Source of the DNA: an uncultured Devosia sp. | GTDB lineage: Bacteria; Pseudomonadota; Alphaproteobacteria; Rhizobiales; Devosiaceae | Direction: 5' to 3' | DNA: 64,000 nucleotides | NCBI RefSeq assembly: GCF_913055165.1 | Contig: NZ_CAJXJS010000014.1 | Coordinates: 1 to 64,000 of the forward strand | Shown here: positions 26,068 through 35,457 of the stretch, one piece after another | Layout of the letters: every line of letters begins with the position of its first letter | How positions within the stretch are numbered: the stretch's first letter is position 1 | Position numbers and translations under genes: made by a program | Notes under the pieces: generated by a model | Databases searched by the model: none | What the model was told of the DNA's origin: nothing | What the model saw: only the letters and a program-made list of their open reading frames with translations

Positions 26068-26137
26068 GTCATCACCGGGCTTGACCCGGTGATCCATGCA
26101 CCCCCAGATGGATTGTCCGGTCAAGCCGGGCAATGAC
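26068..26137. repeat. Double palindromic repeat between def and fmt
   Basis: Two related arms. The first contains ATCACCGGG-CTTGA-CCCGGTGAT, itself a palindrome. The second, reading GTCCGGTCAAGCCGGGCAAT and ending in GACG, is a reverse copy, so the two arms form a long imperfect hairpin. This is a dispersed intergenic element type familiar from Hyphomicrobiales genomes. Spurious reading frames run through it on both strands. Confidence 0.75.
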
Positions 26138-26176
26138 GATGAAACAAGCATCCAGATCGTTCAAAGGGTTCCGGGC

Positions 26177-27100
26177 ATGCGCGTCGTCTTCATGGGTACG
26201 CCCGAATTTTCCGTACCAACGCTGACCGAGATCGTCTCGGCCGGGCATGAGGTTGTGGCGGTCTATACACGCGCACCCAAGCCTGCCGGACGAGGCCAGG
26301 CCGAGCGCAAGACGCCGGTACATGAAACGGCGGAAGCTTTCGGCATCCCCGTCTTCACGCCCCGTTCGCTCAGGGGCGAGGCCGAGCAGGCGCAGTTTGC
26401 TTCACTCGGGGCCGATGTGGCCGTGGTCGTGGCCTATGGCCTCTTGCTACCCAAGCCCATTCTCGAAGCGCCAGAATATGGGTGTCTGAACCTTCATGGC
26501 TCGTTGCTGCCGCGCTGGCGGGGCGCGGCGCCGATCCAGCGCGCCATCATGGCCGGGGACAAGCAGACCGGCATTGTGGTGATGCAGATGGATGAAGGCC
26601 TGGATACCGGCGCGATGGGGCCGACCGAGATCATCCCGATTGCCCCGGATATGACGGCAGGCGAACTGCATGACCAGATGATGCGCCTGGGAGCCGACCT
26701 GATGGGGCGGGCGCTAGCTGCGCTGGAGCGCGGCAGCCTGGAGTTCACACCGCAGCCGGCGAGCGGGGAAACCTACGCGACCAAGATCGACAAGGCCGAA
26801 GCCCGGATCGACTTTGCCCAGCCCGCAGAGCATGTGCACAACCTGATCCGCGGCCTCTCGCCCTTCCCGGGCGCCTGGTTCGAACTGGAACTGGGCGGCA
26901 AGCCGGTGCGGATCAAGGCGCTGCGGGCCAGCCTCGCCGAAGGCGGCGGCACCCCCGGGACGCTGATTGGCGATGGCCTCACCATTGCCTGCGGTTCAGG
27001 AGCAGTGCGCCTGACCCAGGTTCAGCGCGAGGGCAAGGGCGTGATGGACGCAGCGACCTTCCTGCGCGGCGCAGGGACCCTGCCCGGCAAAGTTGCCTGA
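26177..27100 (+). CDS. fmt: Methionyl-tRNA formyltransferase
   Basis: Formylates Met-tRNA(fMet) with 10-formyl-tetrahydrofolate so it can start translation. The 307-residue protein begins [16 protein letters not shown] and holds the folate-site signature [20 protein letters not shown] with the catalytic Asn and His, followed by a C-terminal tRNA-binding barrel. The ATG at 26177 is the start of homology; earlier ATGs lie in the palindromic repeat. Its stop and the truA start share one base (TGATG). Confidence 0.97.
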   Translation: MRVVFMGTPEFSVPTLTEIVSAGHEVVAVYTRAPKPAGRGQAERKTPVHETAEAFGIPVFTPRSLRGEAEQAQFASLGADVAVVVAYGLLLPKPILEAPEYGCLNLHGSLLPRWRGAAPIQRAIMAGDKQTGIVVMQMDEGLDTGAMGPTEIIPIAPDMTAGELHDQMMRLGADLMGRALAALERGSLEFTPQPASGETYATKIDKAEARIDFAQPAEHVHNLIRGLSPFPGAWFELELGGKPVRIKALRASLAEGGGTPGTLIGDGLTIACGSGAVRLTQVQREGKGVMDAATFLRGAGTLPGKVA

Positions 27101-27837
27101 TGCCGCGCTACAAGCTCACCATCGAATATGACGGAACCCCGTTCTGCGGCTGGCAGCGGCAGAAGGACCGGATGAGTGTGCAGCAGGCGCTGGAAGAGGC
27201 CATCTCCAGATTTTCCGGGGAAACCGTGACGACGCAAGCGGCCGGGCGCACGGATGCGGGTGTGCATGCGCTGGGTCAGGTGGCCCATTTCGATCTTGGC
27301 AAGAGCTGGGACCCGTTCCGAATCCGCGAAGCGCTCAACTACCACCTCAAGCCCCAACCGGTGGTGATCATTGAGGCCGAGGCCGTGCCGGACAGTTTCG
27401 AGGCCCGGTTTTCAGCCTTGGCCCGGCACTATGAATACCGCATTCTCAATCGCCGCGCCCCAGCGGCCATCGAACGCAACCAGGTGTGGCATGTCCCGGT
27501 GCCACTCGATGCCGAGAGGATGCATGAGGCCGCCCAGCTTATCCTGGGCAAGCACGACTTTTCGACCTTCCGCTCCTCCGAATGCCAGGCCAATTCGCCT
27601 ATCCGCACCCTGGACACCTTCGCGGTCACCGGAGACAGCGAGGTGATCGCCCTCACCGCCAGCGCCCGCAGTTTTTTGCATCACCAGGTGCGCTCCATGG
27701 TGGGGTCGCTCAAGCTGGTCGGGGAAGGCAAATGGAGCCCGGCCGATTTCCGTGCGGCGCTGGATGCGGCCGACCGCAAGCGCTGCGGGGCCATGGCGCC
27801 GGCGAGCGGGCTGTACCTGACCGGGGTGGACTACTAG
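27100..27837 (+). CDS. truA: tRNA pseudouridine synthase A
   Basis: Converts uridines 38-40 of the tRNA anticodon arm to pseudouridine. The 245-residue protein has the N-terminal [12 protein letters not shown] and the active site [19 protein letters not shown], whose first Asp is the nucleophile, and the C-terminal [20 protein letters not shown]. It is coupled to fmt by a one-base overlap. Confidence 0.97.
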   Translation: MPRYKLTIEYDGTPFCGWQRQKDRMSVQQALEEAISRFSGETVTTQAAGRTDAGVHALGQVAHFDLGKSWDPFRIREALNYHLKPQPVVIIEAEAVPDSFEARFSALARHYEYRILNRRAPAAIERNQVWHVPVPLDAERMHEAAQLILGKHDFSTFRSSECQANSPIRTLDTFAVTGDSEVIALTASARSFLHHQVRSMVGSLKLVGEGKWSPADFRAALDAADRKRCGAMAPASGLYLTGVDY

Positions 27838-27885
27838 TCCAGGCCGCGGCTGGATTGAGGTGGTGACACCCCTAGCTGGGACGCG

Positions 27886-28494
27886 TCAGGGCAATATTGC
27901 ACCCAGAAAAACCGGCAGCACCAGCGCCGTTCCGAGCAACGTTGCCAGGAAGACCGCAATGTGCAGCGGCCGCAGCGTCATGATGTGCCGGGACAGATTG
28001 AACCACACGACCAGCATTGCGATGCTCAGCCCGACATAGAAAAAACTGCCATTGGTCAATTGCGCGTAGCCTTGGCTGTCCACCGTCATCGGGGGACCGA
28101 GCAGGGCAATAATTGCGATGGTGATGACGGACTGAAACAGCGTTGCCCAGTTCTGCGCGACGAGAAACGGCACATAGCTATCGGTACGGCCCAGTTGGCG
28201 CAGCACCAACAGGATGATGCCGTATTGCCCCGCTAGGACCAGGGCGCTGACGATGACGACGCTCAGGGCCGAAACGGGTGGGGCCGCCGCATCTATGGGG
28301 TGCGGCCCAAAAGCCTGAATGGCGATACCCAGCACCAGCGCGATGAAGCTTCCGATCAGTCCGCGCGGCGAGAAATCGAAATATTGCGCCGCATCCCGCC
28401 GACCAAGCACAAGCGCCCAGACGCCGCGGGCAGCGTCCATGGCTTCTTCAACAAAGGTCGGGGAAGACTGTGGCAAGGAATAAACTCGTATCAC
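27886..28494 (-). CDS. Integral membrane protein, 202 residues, third gene of the dapE operon
   Basis: An unrecognised membrane protein with about five helices, including GSFIALVLGIAIQAFG, LSVVIVSALVLAGQYGIILL, LFQSVITIAIIALLGPP and FFYVGLSIAMLVVWFNLS. It begins at a GTG (28494) that overlaps the stop of the preceding gene by four bases (GTGA); the frame is open for another 550 bases upstream but that part is the shadow of the neighbour. The pair of membrane proteins is likely to act together. No domain suggests a function. Confidence 0.72.
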   Translation of the reverse strand: MIRVYSLPQSSPTFVEEAMDAARGVWALVLGRRDAAQYFDFSPRGLIGSFIALVLGIAIQAFGPHPIDAAAPPVSALSVVIVSALVLAGQYGIILLVLRQLGRTDSYVPFLVAQNWATLFQSVITIAIIALLGPPMTVDSQGYAQLTNGSFFYVGLSIAMLVVWFNLSRHIMTLRPLHIAVFLATLLGTALVLPVFLGAILP

Positions 28495-29030
28495 GCGGGA
28501 GGAACAGGCGCTGGCATGATGTAGAGCGCGATGGGCGTTCCGGCAAGAAGCACCACCGTCAATACTGCAAAGGCGGCCGAAACGCCTATGCTCCAACCGC
28601 TCGCCAAACGCCCCAGGCGAAAGAACATGTAGAGCAGGCCCAACCAGACCAAAGGCAGCAGGAAAGGGATGGTCAAGGACAGCAGGGCGCCCAGACCAAT
28701 ATAGTAGGTCAGCGCATAAATGGCCGGCACTAGCAGCGGCAATACCGCTCCGCGATCCCGCAATGCGTAGCGGGTACCGTAAATGCCAATCAGCGGGGCA
28801 ATCAGAAAGAGAGACTGAAACACCAGGGTCGCGACAAACTCGCCCAGGGTCGGGACACCAAAATTGAACGACCCCAATACGACCGCCAGAAAGGCGAACA
28901 GGTAGAACAGCACCAGACCAGTCGTCAGGCCAGGCATGGTCAAACGAAAGCGTTCCTGCCAGCCTGCCTCGTTCCTGAGGATCATGATCCAGCCGTAGAC
29001 CGACTGGCGCAGGGCGCTGATGATCTTCAT
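28491..29030 (-). CDS. Integral membrane protein, 179 residues, downstream of dapE
   Basis: An unrecognised inner-membrane protein with five or so helices, for example LVLFYLFAFLAVVLGSFNFG, LVFQSLFLIAPLIGIYGTRY and LTIPFLLPLVWLGLLYMFFR. The amphipathic start MKIISALRQSVYGWIMILRN is charged. It overlaps the dapE stop by four bases (ATGA) and the next membrane gene by four bases. The two look like a YIP1-style pair, but that is a guess. Confidence 0.75.
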   Translation of the reverse strand: MKIISALRQSVYGWIMILRNEAGWQERFRLTMPGLTTGLVLFYLFAFLAVVLGSFNFGVPTLGEFVATLVFQSLFLIAPLIGIYGTRYALRDRGAVLPLLVPAIYALTYYIGLGALLSLTIPFLLPLVWLGLLYMFFRLGRLASGWSIGVSAAFAVLTVVLLAGTPIALYIMPAPVPPA

Positions 29031-30184
29031 GCCGTCGTCGCCTCCGCAAAAAACCGGCGCATGAAGGCGGCGTAGATGTCCGTCAGCCCGGCGAGATCGG
29101 ACAGGGCAATATGCTCGTCAGCCTTGTGCATGGAGGGGCCCACCAGCCCGCATTCGACCACCGGGCCGTATTGGGCGATGAAGCGGGCGTCCGAGGTGCC
29201 CCCGCCTGTGGAATATTCAGGGGGCTTGCCGCTGCGGCCAGCGATCACTGCCGACAGGGTCTCGATATCGGCGCCCAAAGGCGAGAGGAAGGCCCGCGAG
29301 GGCGCGCCGGCCAACTCGAAATCGACCCGGGTGCCCCTGGCATCGACCGATCCGATACGGGTGCGGACCCAGTCGGCCAGTGTTTCGGGTGTCCAAACGT
29401 CATTGTATCGGATGTTAAAACGCAGGGTCCCGCTCATCGGGATAACATTGCTGACCGGGTTTCCAACATCGATGGTGGTCAGCTCCAGATTGCTGGCCGG
29501 GAAATGTTCGGTGCCGGCATCGAGCTTTTCGTTTGAGAGCGCCGTGGCGATGGCAGCCAGCACCGGCAGGGGATTGTTGGCCTTGTGCGGATAGGCAACG
29601 TGCCCTTGCGTGCCGGTGACCGTCACCTTGCCCGAGAAGGAACCGCGCCGCCCGATCTTGATGCTGTCGCCCAGCGTCTCTGTGGAGCTCGGCTCACCGA
29701 CAATGGCGAAATCGAAATTGTGGCCATTGTCCCCCATCCATTTGATCAGCTTCTCCGTACCGTTGATGGCATCGGCCTCCTCGTCATTGGTAATGGCGAG
29801 CTGAATGATGCCGGCATCGGGCGGGATCGCACCACAGGCCGCAACGAATGCCGCGATGCCGGATTTCATGTCGGCCGCGCCTCGGCCGTAGATTTTTCCA
29901 CCTTCAACGCGGGGCGTAAAAGGTTCTGAGGTCCAGTGCGCAGCATCTCCGGGCGGCACCACATCGGTGTGGCCGGCAAAGAGCAGGCGGCGGCCACCCT
30001 GCCCCCGCGTGGCGAAGAGATTATCAACCGGATAGGAGCCGTCGCCATCGAAGCGCAGCCGCGTGACCGCAAAACCGATAGCCTCTAGTTCGGCCTGCAA
30101 GAGGTCGAGCGCGCCCGCTTCCTCAGGGGTGACCGAGGGACAGGCAATGAGGCGGGCAAGCAGGTCAGCAGGGTCGATGGTCAC
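29027..30184 (-). CDS. dapE: Succinyl-diaminopimelate desuccinylase
   Basis: Di-zinc hydrolase that makes LL-diaminopimelate for lysine and peptidoglycan. In the 385-residue protein the metal ligands are in LLFAGHTDVVPPGD (His, with catalytic Asp), YGRGAADMKSG (bridging Asp), ITNDEEADAINGT (catalytic Glu pair), and near the C-terminus GPSMHKADEHI (His). The start is GTG at 30184, preceded by TGGAG. It works in the same pathway as dapD 0.6 kb upstream. Confidence 0.96.
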   Translation of the reverse strand: MTIDPADLLARLIACPSVTPEEAGALDLLQAELEAIGFAVTRLRFDGDGSYPVDNLFATRGQGGRRLLFAGHTDVVPPGDAAHWTSEPFTPRVEGGKIYGRGAADMKSGIAAFVAACGAIPPDAGIIQLAITNDEEADAINGTEKLIKWMGDNGHNFDFAIVGEPSSTETLGDSIKIGRRGSFSGKVTVTGTQGHVAYPHKANNPLPVLAAIATALSNEKLDAGTEHFPASNLELTTIDVGNPVSNVIPMSGTLRFNIRYNDVWTPETLADWVRTRIGSVDARGTRVDFELAGAPSRAFLSPLGADIETLSAVIAGRSGKPPEYSTGGGTSDARFIAQYGPVVECGLVGPSMHKADEHIALSDLAGLTDIYAAFMRRFFAEATTA

Positions 30185-30201
30185 GACGGCTCCAGTCGGG
30201 T

Positions 30202-30678
30202 TCAGGCGGCGGCGTCCAGTGGGTCGGGACCATAGCTGTTGGATCCGGTCGTGCCCTTGAGGAAGCCAAGCTGGACGAGCATGTAGATGGCGAAAATGCC
30301 GTAGATGACGCTCAGGATAGTGAGCCAGATCGGTGGCATGGGATAGCTGACGCCACCGACATCGACCATGGAGGCGCCGATGCCCGAGGCCTGCAGCAGG
30401 TTGAGTATGACCGAGCCGGCAATCAGTATCTTGAGGTCAGTGCCATCATTGTCGCGATCGTGCCGGCGCTTGATGCCGATGCAGTAGCTTGGCCAGATCA
30501 GCACCAGATTGATCAGCACGCCGAGCCAGGCAATCACGGTCGCATTGCCCAGGCTGATGATGCTGACAATGATGCTGGCGACGATCGAGACGATGATGAG
30601 TACAACGATGCCGATCCACCATTGCTGACGGCCGATACGGCCCTCGGTGGTGGTCAAAAGCGCTTTGATATTGTCCAT
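30202..30678 (-). CDS. DUF805 family membrane protein
   Basis: A 158-residue membrane protein of the DUF805 family: the N-terminal GRIGRQQWWIGIVVLIIVSI and the KRRHDRDNDG loop between helices are the signature. Four hydrophobic helices. Function unknown. It lies between dapD and dapE in the same direction, 17 bases before dapE, so it is probably co-transcribed with them. Confidence 0.87.
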   Translation of the reverse strand: MDNIKALLTTTEGRIGRQQWWIGIVVLIIVSIVASIIVSIISLGNATVIAWLGVLINLVLIWPSYCIGIKRRHDRDNDGTDLKILIAGSVILNLLQASGIGASMVDVGGVSYPMPPIWLTILSVIYGIFAIYMLVQLGFLKGTTGSNSYGPDPLDAAA

Positions 30679-30730
30679 TCTTGTCCCCTCAATAGACCGG
30701 AATCAGCTCCGGTCAGGCCCAGAGTAGGAC

Positions 30731-30757
30731 GCCGGTCTGGCCGGGGCCAGCACCGGC
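30731..30757. terminator. Strong hairpin after dapD
   Basis: GCCGGT (30731-30736) pairs with ACCGGC (30752-30757) and CTGGCC (30737-30742) with GGCCAG (30745-30750), a 12-base stem with one bulged base and a two-base loop. It stands nine bases past the dapD stop. There is no T run after it, so it may be a Rho-assisted terminator or a transcript-stabilising hairpin in the operon. Confidence 0.45.
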
Positions 30758-30765
30758 ACTCTCGA

Positions 30766-31608
30766 TCAATCGCGCAGCAGGTCGTTGATGCCGGTCTTTG
30801 AGCGGGTCTGGGCGTCGACAGTCTTGACGATGACGGCGCAATAAAGGTTCGGGCCGGGGGTGCCGTCGGGGAAAGGCTTGCCGGGGAGCGAGCCGGAAAC
30901 GACCACCGAATAGGGCGGCACATAGCCCATGTGGATTTCGCCGGTCGCGCGGTTCACCACCTTGGTGGAGGCGCCGATGAAGACGCCCATGGAAATGACC
31001 GAGCCCTCGCCCACGACCACGCCCTCGACGATTTCCGAGCGGGCACCGATGAAGCAATTGTCCTCGATGATGGTCGGACCGGCCTGCAGTGGTTCGAGCA
31101 CGCCGCCAATACCGACGCCACCGGACAGGTGCACATTTTTGCCGATCTGGGCGCAGGAGCCGACCGTGACCCAGGTGTCGACCATGGTGCCGTCATCGAC
31201 ATAGGCGCCCAAGTTGACGAAGCTGGGCATGAGGATCGCGCCCTTGCCGATATAGGCCGAGCGGCGGACGATGGCGCCGGGCACGGCACGGAAGCCGGCC
31301 TCACGCCAGGTATTGTCGCTCCAGCCCTCGAACTTGGTCGGGACCTTGTCCCACCAGGTGGAGCCCTGTGGCGCGCCAGTCATGGGCTCGTTGTCATTGA
31401 GGCGGAAGGAGAGCAGCACGGCGCGCTTGAGCCACTGATTGACCTGCCAGGCGCCGTTCACCTTTTCCGCCACGCGGGCCTTTCCGGTGTCGAGCAGGTT
31501 CAGCGCCTCGTTGACGGCATCGCGGATCTCGCCCGTGGTGTTGAAATTGACCTCGGCGCGGTTCTCGAAGGCGGTGTCGATGGTCTGGGCAAGTTGCTCG
31601 TGCGACAT
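30766..31608 (-). CDS. dapD: 2,3,4,5-tetrahydropyridine-2,6-dicarboxylate N-succinyltransferase
   Basis: Acylates tetrahydrodipicolinate with succinyl-CoA, the step of the diaminopimelate pathway that DapE later reverses. The 280-residue trimeric enzyme has a left-handed beta-helix of hexapeptide repeats (about 105-240; [58 protein letters not shown]). The ATG at 31608 begins [11 protein letters not shown]; an upstream extension to 31689 has no ribosome site. Together with dapE it shows the succinylase route for lysine and peptidoglycan. Confidence 0.96.
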   Translation of the reverse strand: MSHEQLAQTIDTAFENRAEVNFNTTGEIRDAVNEALNLLDTGKARVAEKVNGAWQVNQWLKRAVLLSFRLNDNEPMTGAPQGSTWWDKVPTKFEGWSDNTWREAGFRAVPGAIVRRSAYIGKGAILMPSFVNLGAYVDDGTMVDTWVTVGSCAQIGKNVHLSGGVGIGGVLEPLQAGPTIIEDNCFIGARSEIVEGVVVGEGSVISMGVFIGASTKVVNRATGEIHMGYVPPYSVVVSGSLPGKPFPDGTPGPNLYCAVIVKTVDAQTRSKTGINDLLRD

Positions 31609-31805
31609 GGCGTGTCCTGGCGGTTTGACATTCGCGCGGACCATAGCGGGGGCGGCCCGCGTGTCAACGGGCCTCACGATGCGCCACACCGCACAAATTA
31701 TGCAAAACGCGGCATAAATAAATTCGAGAGAAAGCGCTCGGATACGTTTACTTGAAATTTTTTGGACTGGTGCAGAATGGAAGTTTGGTAACCCGGAGCA
31801 CTAAA

Positions 31806-32294
31806 ATGAAGAACCTTGTCCTTCAGCTCTCGATTGTTCTGCTTACCACCGCTTCTATCCCATCCGTGGCGCTGGCGCAATCAGATGCTGTCATCCTGAC
31901 AATTGACGGGAAGATCGATGGCGGCGTCCCGCTCGACTTCACGGCATCTCAGCTCGAAGCAATCGGTTCGGCCCAGATCGCCACTGCCACGCCCTGGCAT
32001 GACGGAACGCCCGTATTTGAGGGTGTCCCAATGGCAATGCTGCTCGCCCATGTTGGCGCCGACGGAGAAGAGGCCGATGTCCTGGCCCTCAACAATTATC
32101 GCACCACAATCCCGCTTGAGGACTTTTCGGCCTATCCGGTGCTGCTGGCACTGAAACAGGACGGTGAATACATGTCGGTGCGCAACAAGGGGCCGCTCTT
32201 CATCATCTATCCATTCGATGATTTCGATGAGCTGCAGACCGATCTCTACCATGCCCGATCGGCATGGCAGGTCCGCAGCATCACAATCAAATAG
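31806..32294 (+). CDS. Secreted molybdopterin-oxidoreductase-fold protein without a cofactor Cys
   Basis: A 162-residue exported protein with a Sec signal of about 24 residues (MKNLVLQLSIVLLTTASIPS ending VALAQ). The rest resembles a single sulfite-oxidase-type molybdopterin domain (FEGVPMAMLLAHVG, NNYRTTIPLEDF, VRNKGPLFIIYPFDD, ARSAWQVRSITI). It has no cysteine at all, so it cannot supply the Cys that binds molybdenum in these enzymes. It ends 20 bases before a GGDEF-EAL membrane sensor, which suggests it is a periplasmic sensor or ligand partner. Start chosen at the ATG following GGAG. Confidence 0.7.
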   Translation: MKNLVLQLSIVLLTTASIPSVALAQSDAVILTIDGKIDGGVPLDFTASQLEAIGSAQIATATPWHDGTPVFEGVPMAMLLAHVGADGEEADVLALNNYRTTIPLEDFSAYPVLLALKQDGEYMSVRNKGPLFIIYPFDDFDELQTDLYHARSAWQVRSITIK

Positions 32295-32314
32295 CCCAGA
32301 AGGCATGGTGGGCC

Positions 32315-34294
32315 ATGAAGCGGCATGCCTGGTTTCCGCAGTTCGCGATCGTCGTCATCGTGGTCTTGGGTATAGCCACCGTGTTGCATGCTCGGGTGGT
32401 GCAGGACACGGCTGATGCCGTGCGCGATTCCATGCGCTTCGATGTTTCCTGGATCGGGGCGCATGGCCGCATCGAAGCGGCCCAGCTGGAAGCCTATCTC
32501 GCCCGCTACGCCGCGATGGGCCGGCAGGCCGACGCCGACCGCGCCGAACTGTTCTACCAGATCCTGCTTGGCCGGCTCGATAGCTGGAATGTTGGCGGAT
32601 ACAAGGAATTCCTGGAATCCAGCCCGGAGAGCCAGCAGGCCTATGAAGAGCTGCAGCGTCTCCTGGTGTCAATCGAACCGGCAATGACGGACCTGCAACA
32701 GGCCTCCTCGATTTCAACGGTACTCGACACATTGGAACCGGTTGGGGCAATGATTGAGAAGATCGGTGCGGAGGCGACGATCTCGGCCGTCACCAAGGCG
32801 GCAGCGATAAGGCAGACGCTCACCGAAAAGCAGGCGATACAGCACTACCTGGTGGTGGCCGCGCTTTTGTCTGCGGGTATCATGCTTATCGTGTCGGCGT
32901 TCCAGAACCGGAATCTGCGACGGGCGCATGCCGAGGTCAGACGTGCCGCCGACACGTTTGCCTATCTGGCGCATCATGATCCATTGACCGGGCTGCCAAA
33001 CCGGACGGCTTTTCCCGACGCTGATCAGCCGGCGACCAGGGATGAGCGACTGACGGCCGTGGTGGTGATCGATCTGGACGGCTTCAAGCTGATCAATGAC
33101 ACCTGGGGGCACATGTTTGGCGACAAGCTGCTCATCGCCGCCGCTCGCAGGCTCGAAGACGTAGTCTCGACCGGATCGGGGCACGTTGTCGCCCGATTGG
33201 GCGGAGACGAATTCGCGGCGCTCCTGCATGTGCGCGACCAATCCAAGGCCGAAACCATGGCGCAAAGGATGCTCGAAGCCCTAAAGCGGCCATTCGATAT
33301 CGAGGGCAGTTCTGTGACCATCAGCGCGACTGCCGGCATCGCCACGACCGCAAATGCGATTCAAAACGCACGTGAGCTGCTGGCAGACGCCGACTTGGCA
33401 CAAAGCGAAGCAAAGGCCCACCGGAAAGGGTCTGTTGCCATTTATGATGAGGCGCTCCGCGAGACGGTGGAACGCCGCCTGAAGCTTGAAAACGATCTGC
33501 GCTGTGCTGTCGGCAGGGACGAAATCACGCCGCATTACCAAATTCAGGTCGATATCGGAACGGGAGCGGTGGTGGGCGTTGAAGCCCTGGCCCGCTGGCA
33601 CCATCCGCAATTGGGCCCGATCTCCCCCGCCGAATTCATTCCCATTGCAGAGGCATCCGGGCAGATTGTCGACATCGGCAAATACATGATCGCCTGCGCC
33701 TGTAGAGATGCCTTGCGGCTGCCCCCTGACGTTCAGGTGGCGGTGAACCTGTCTGTCATCCAGATCATGCAGGGGGAAGTCATGGAAGCGACGGCGGACG
33801 CGCTCATGGCGGCGGGATTGCCACCCGAACGGCTGAAGCTCGAGGTCACGGAGTCGGTGATGATGGCTGATGCCAAGCAGCCGATCGCCGTGCTTTCCGA
33901 ACTCCGGTATCTGGGCGTGTCACTCGCGCTCGATGACTTTGGCACCGGGTACTCGTCCCTGTCATATCTGACAAAGTTCCACTGGGACGAAATCAAGATC
34001 GACCGCGCTTTCCTGCAAAATCTCGACACAGACTCGGTTGGCCTCTCGGTCATCGAGGCCGTGCTGGTGCTGGCCAGGAAGACGGGCGCAAAGGTCGTCG
34101 TAGAGGGCGTGGAAACGCAGGAACAGATGGAACTGCTGCGCGGCACAGGCTGCGACATCGGCCAGGGATACTTCCTGGGCAAGCCAGCTCCGATTGACCT
34201 GGTGTGCGCCCAGATCAGGGAGATCAATCCGTCCCGGCCCGCCCGATTGCATCACATGGCCCAGAAGAACCGGCACGACAGATCATCAAGATGA
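32315..34294 (+). CDS. Membrane-bound GGDEF-EAL c-di-GMP enzyme
   Basis: A 659-residue protein. Two membrane segments (about 8-27 and 185-205) bracket a periplasmic helical sensor of about 155 residues. The GGDEF domain (about 220-385) has an intact active site in ARLGGDEFAALLHV with VVVIDLDGFKLINDTWGH. The EAL domain (about 400-645) has VEALARW, KLEVTESV, LDDFGTGYSSLSYL, IKIDRAFL and VVEGVET, all intact. It may thus both make and degrade c-di-GMP. The secreted molybdopterin-fold protein is encoded just upstream and is the likely periplasmic partner. Confidence 0.92.
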   Translation: MKRHAWFPQFAIVVIVVLGIATVLHARVVQDTADAVRDSMRFDVSWIGAHGRIEAAQLEAYLARYAAMGRQADADRAELFYQILLGRLDSWNVGGYKEFLESSPESQQAYEELQRLLVSIEPAMTDLQQASSISTVLDTLEPVGAMIEKIGAEATISAVTKAAAIRQTLTEKQAIQHYLVVAALLSAGIMLIVSAFQNRNLRRAHAEVRRAADTFAYLAHHDPLTGLPNRTAFPDADQPATRDERLTAVVVIDLDGFKLINDTWGHMFGDKLLIAAARRLEDVVSTGSGHVVARLGGDEFAALLHVRDQSKAETMAQRMLEALKRPFDIEGSSVTISATAGIATTANAIQNARELLADADLAQSEAKAHRKGSVAIYDEALRETVERRLKLENDLRCAVGRDEITPHYQIQVDIGTGAVVGVEALARWHHPQLGPISPAEFIPIAEASGQIVDIGKYMIACACRDALRLPPDVQVAVNLSVIQIMQGEVMEATADALMAAGLPPERLKLEVTESVMMADAKQPIAVLSELRYLGVSLALDDFGTGYSSLSYLTKFHWDEIKIDRAFLQNLDTDSVGLSVIEAVLVLARKTGAKVVVEGVETQEQMELLRGTGCDIGQGYFLGKPAPIDLVCAQIREINPSRPARLHHMAQKNRHDRSSR

Positions 34295-34319
34295 GAGAAC
34301 GTCGCAGCGCATTTCTCTT

Positions 34320-35141
34320 CTAGTCCGCGGCCGGATAGACCCCCAGGATGCGGAAGTAATCGGTGAAGAACCCCAGTTCCTCGAACGCGTGCTGAACGCC
34401 GATGTCGTCAGGATGCCCTTCAATATCGGCGTAGAACTGGGTGGCGGTGAAGGCGCCACCGACCATGTAGCTTTCCAGCTTGGTCATGTTGATGCCATTG
34501 GTGGCAAAGCCACCCATGGCCTTGTAGAGGGCGGCCGGTACGTTGCGGACGCGGAACACGAAGGTGGTCTTTACCTTGCCCTGATTGGGCGCGCGCTTTT
34601 CGGTGGGCGACAACACCAGGAACCGGGTGGTGTTATGGTCGGCATCCTCGATGTTTTCGGCCAGGACGTTGAGGCCATAGATTTCCCCTGCAAGGCGCGA
34701 GGCAATGGCGGCGACTGACTTGTCCGCCTTTTCGGCAACCTCGCGGGCAGAGCCAGCAGTGTCGACAGCATTGATGGTGCGCAGGCCACGACCGGAAATG
34801 AACTTGCGGCACTGGCCCAGGGCCACCGAGAGCGACTGCACGGCCTTTATGTCGTCCAGCACTGCACCGGGAACGCCCAGCAGCGTCATCTCCACCCGCA
34901 GATAGGTTTCGCCAATGATGTGCAGGCCACTTTCGGGCAGCAGGTGATGAATATCGGTAATGCGGCCGTAGAGCGAATTTTCGACCGGAACCACGGCATA
35001 ATCGGCCTTGCCGGTTTGAACCGCGTTCAGGGTTTCTTCAAAAGTAACACAGCCCAGAAAATCCTCGCCGGGGAAGAAATTGGCCGATGCAGCATGGCTG
35101 AACGCGCCGGGTTCACCCTGGAAGGCAATTTTCTTGGTCAT
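34320..35141 (-). CDS. pheA: Prephenate dehydratase with ACT domain
   Basis: Converts prephenate to phenylpyruvate in phenylalanine synthesis. The 273-residue monofunctional enzyme has the N-terminal FQGEPGAFSHAAS, YAVVPVENSLYGRI, the catalytic HNTTRFLVLSP near residue 170, and an ACT regulatory domain (about 185-265; FVFRVRNVPAALYKAM, MTKLESYMVGG) that binds phenylalanine for feedback inhibition. It has no chorismate mutase domain. Single gene, divergent from the cytochrome c gene. Confidence 0.95.
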   Translation of the reverse strand: MTKKIAFQGEPGAFSHAASANFFPGEDFLGCVTFEETLNAVQTGKADYAVVPVENSLYGRITDIHHLLPESGLHIIGETYLRVEMTLLGVPGAVLDDIKAVQSLSVALGQCRKFISGRGLRTINAVDTAGSAREVAEKADKSVAAIASRLAGEIYGLNVLAENIEDADHNTTRFLVLSPTEKRAPNQGKVKTTFVFRVRNVPAALYKAMGGFATNGINMTKLESYMVGGAFTATQFYADIEGHPDDIGVQHAFEELGFFTDYFRILGVYPAAD

Positions 35142-35457
35142 GGGTCATTCCTGGACATTAAGGCAGGCGGGTTGTGGCGCGGGCCGGGATGGGAGTCAAT
35201 GTGGATGAAGAGGGCTGGCAAAAACGCCCGAAATTGTCCGGGTCGACAGGGTGCCGGCGCGGCGCAACCCTAACCGGCCGGCAAACCGCGACGATTTGAC
35301 GGTGCGTGGCCGGCTTTGGACGGTTGCGCCACAAAGGGCTTGATACTATCTTCCGCGCGCGTCGCACCGGCCGGTTGAGGCGGATTGCCCTATGGGGGAT
35401 CCAAAGTTGGGCCGGTTCGGATAAATGTCCACGGGGATGGACCGGCAGAGAGACCAA
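35142..35457. other. Divergent spacer between pheA and the cytochrome c gene
   Basis: A gene-free 316 bases. A nested inverted repeat stands out: GGCGCAACC (35261-35269) with GGTTGCGCC (35322-35330), and inside it CCGGCC with GGCCGG, which would form one long imperfect hairpin. A TTGTGGCGC at 35172 also has its reverse complement at 35326-35334. The bases TTGATACTATC near 35340 look promoter-like, but I cannot fix a -35. No reading frame is convincing. Confidence 0.4.

Noticed and set aside
25315-26151. Minus-strand frame beginning in the repeat after def
   Set aside because: Its first residues are a translation of the palindromic repeat, and the rest is antisense to def.
28495-29049. Upstream extension of the last membrane protein of the dapE operon
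   Set aside because: This part is the out-of-frame shadow of the neighbouring membrane gene; the GTG at 28494 overlapping that gene's stop is the better start.
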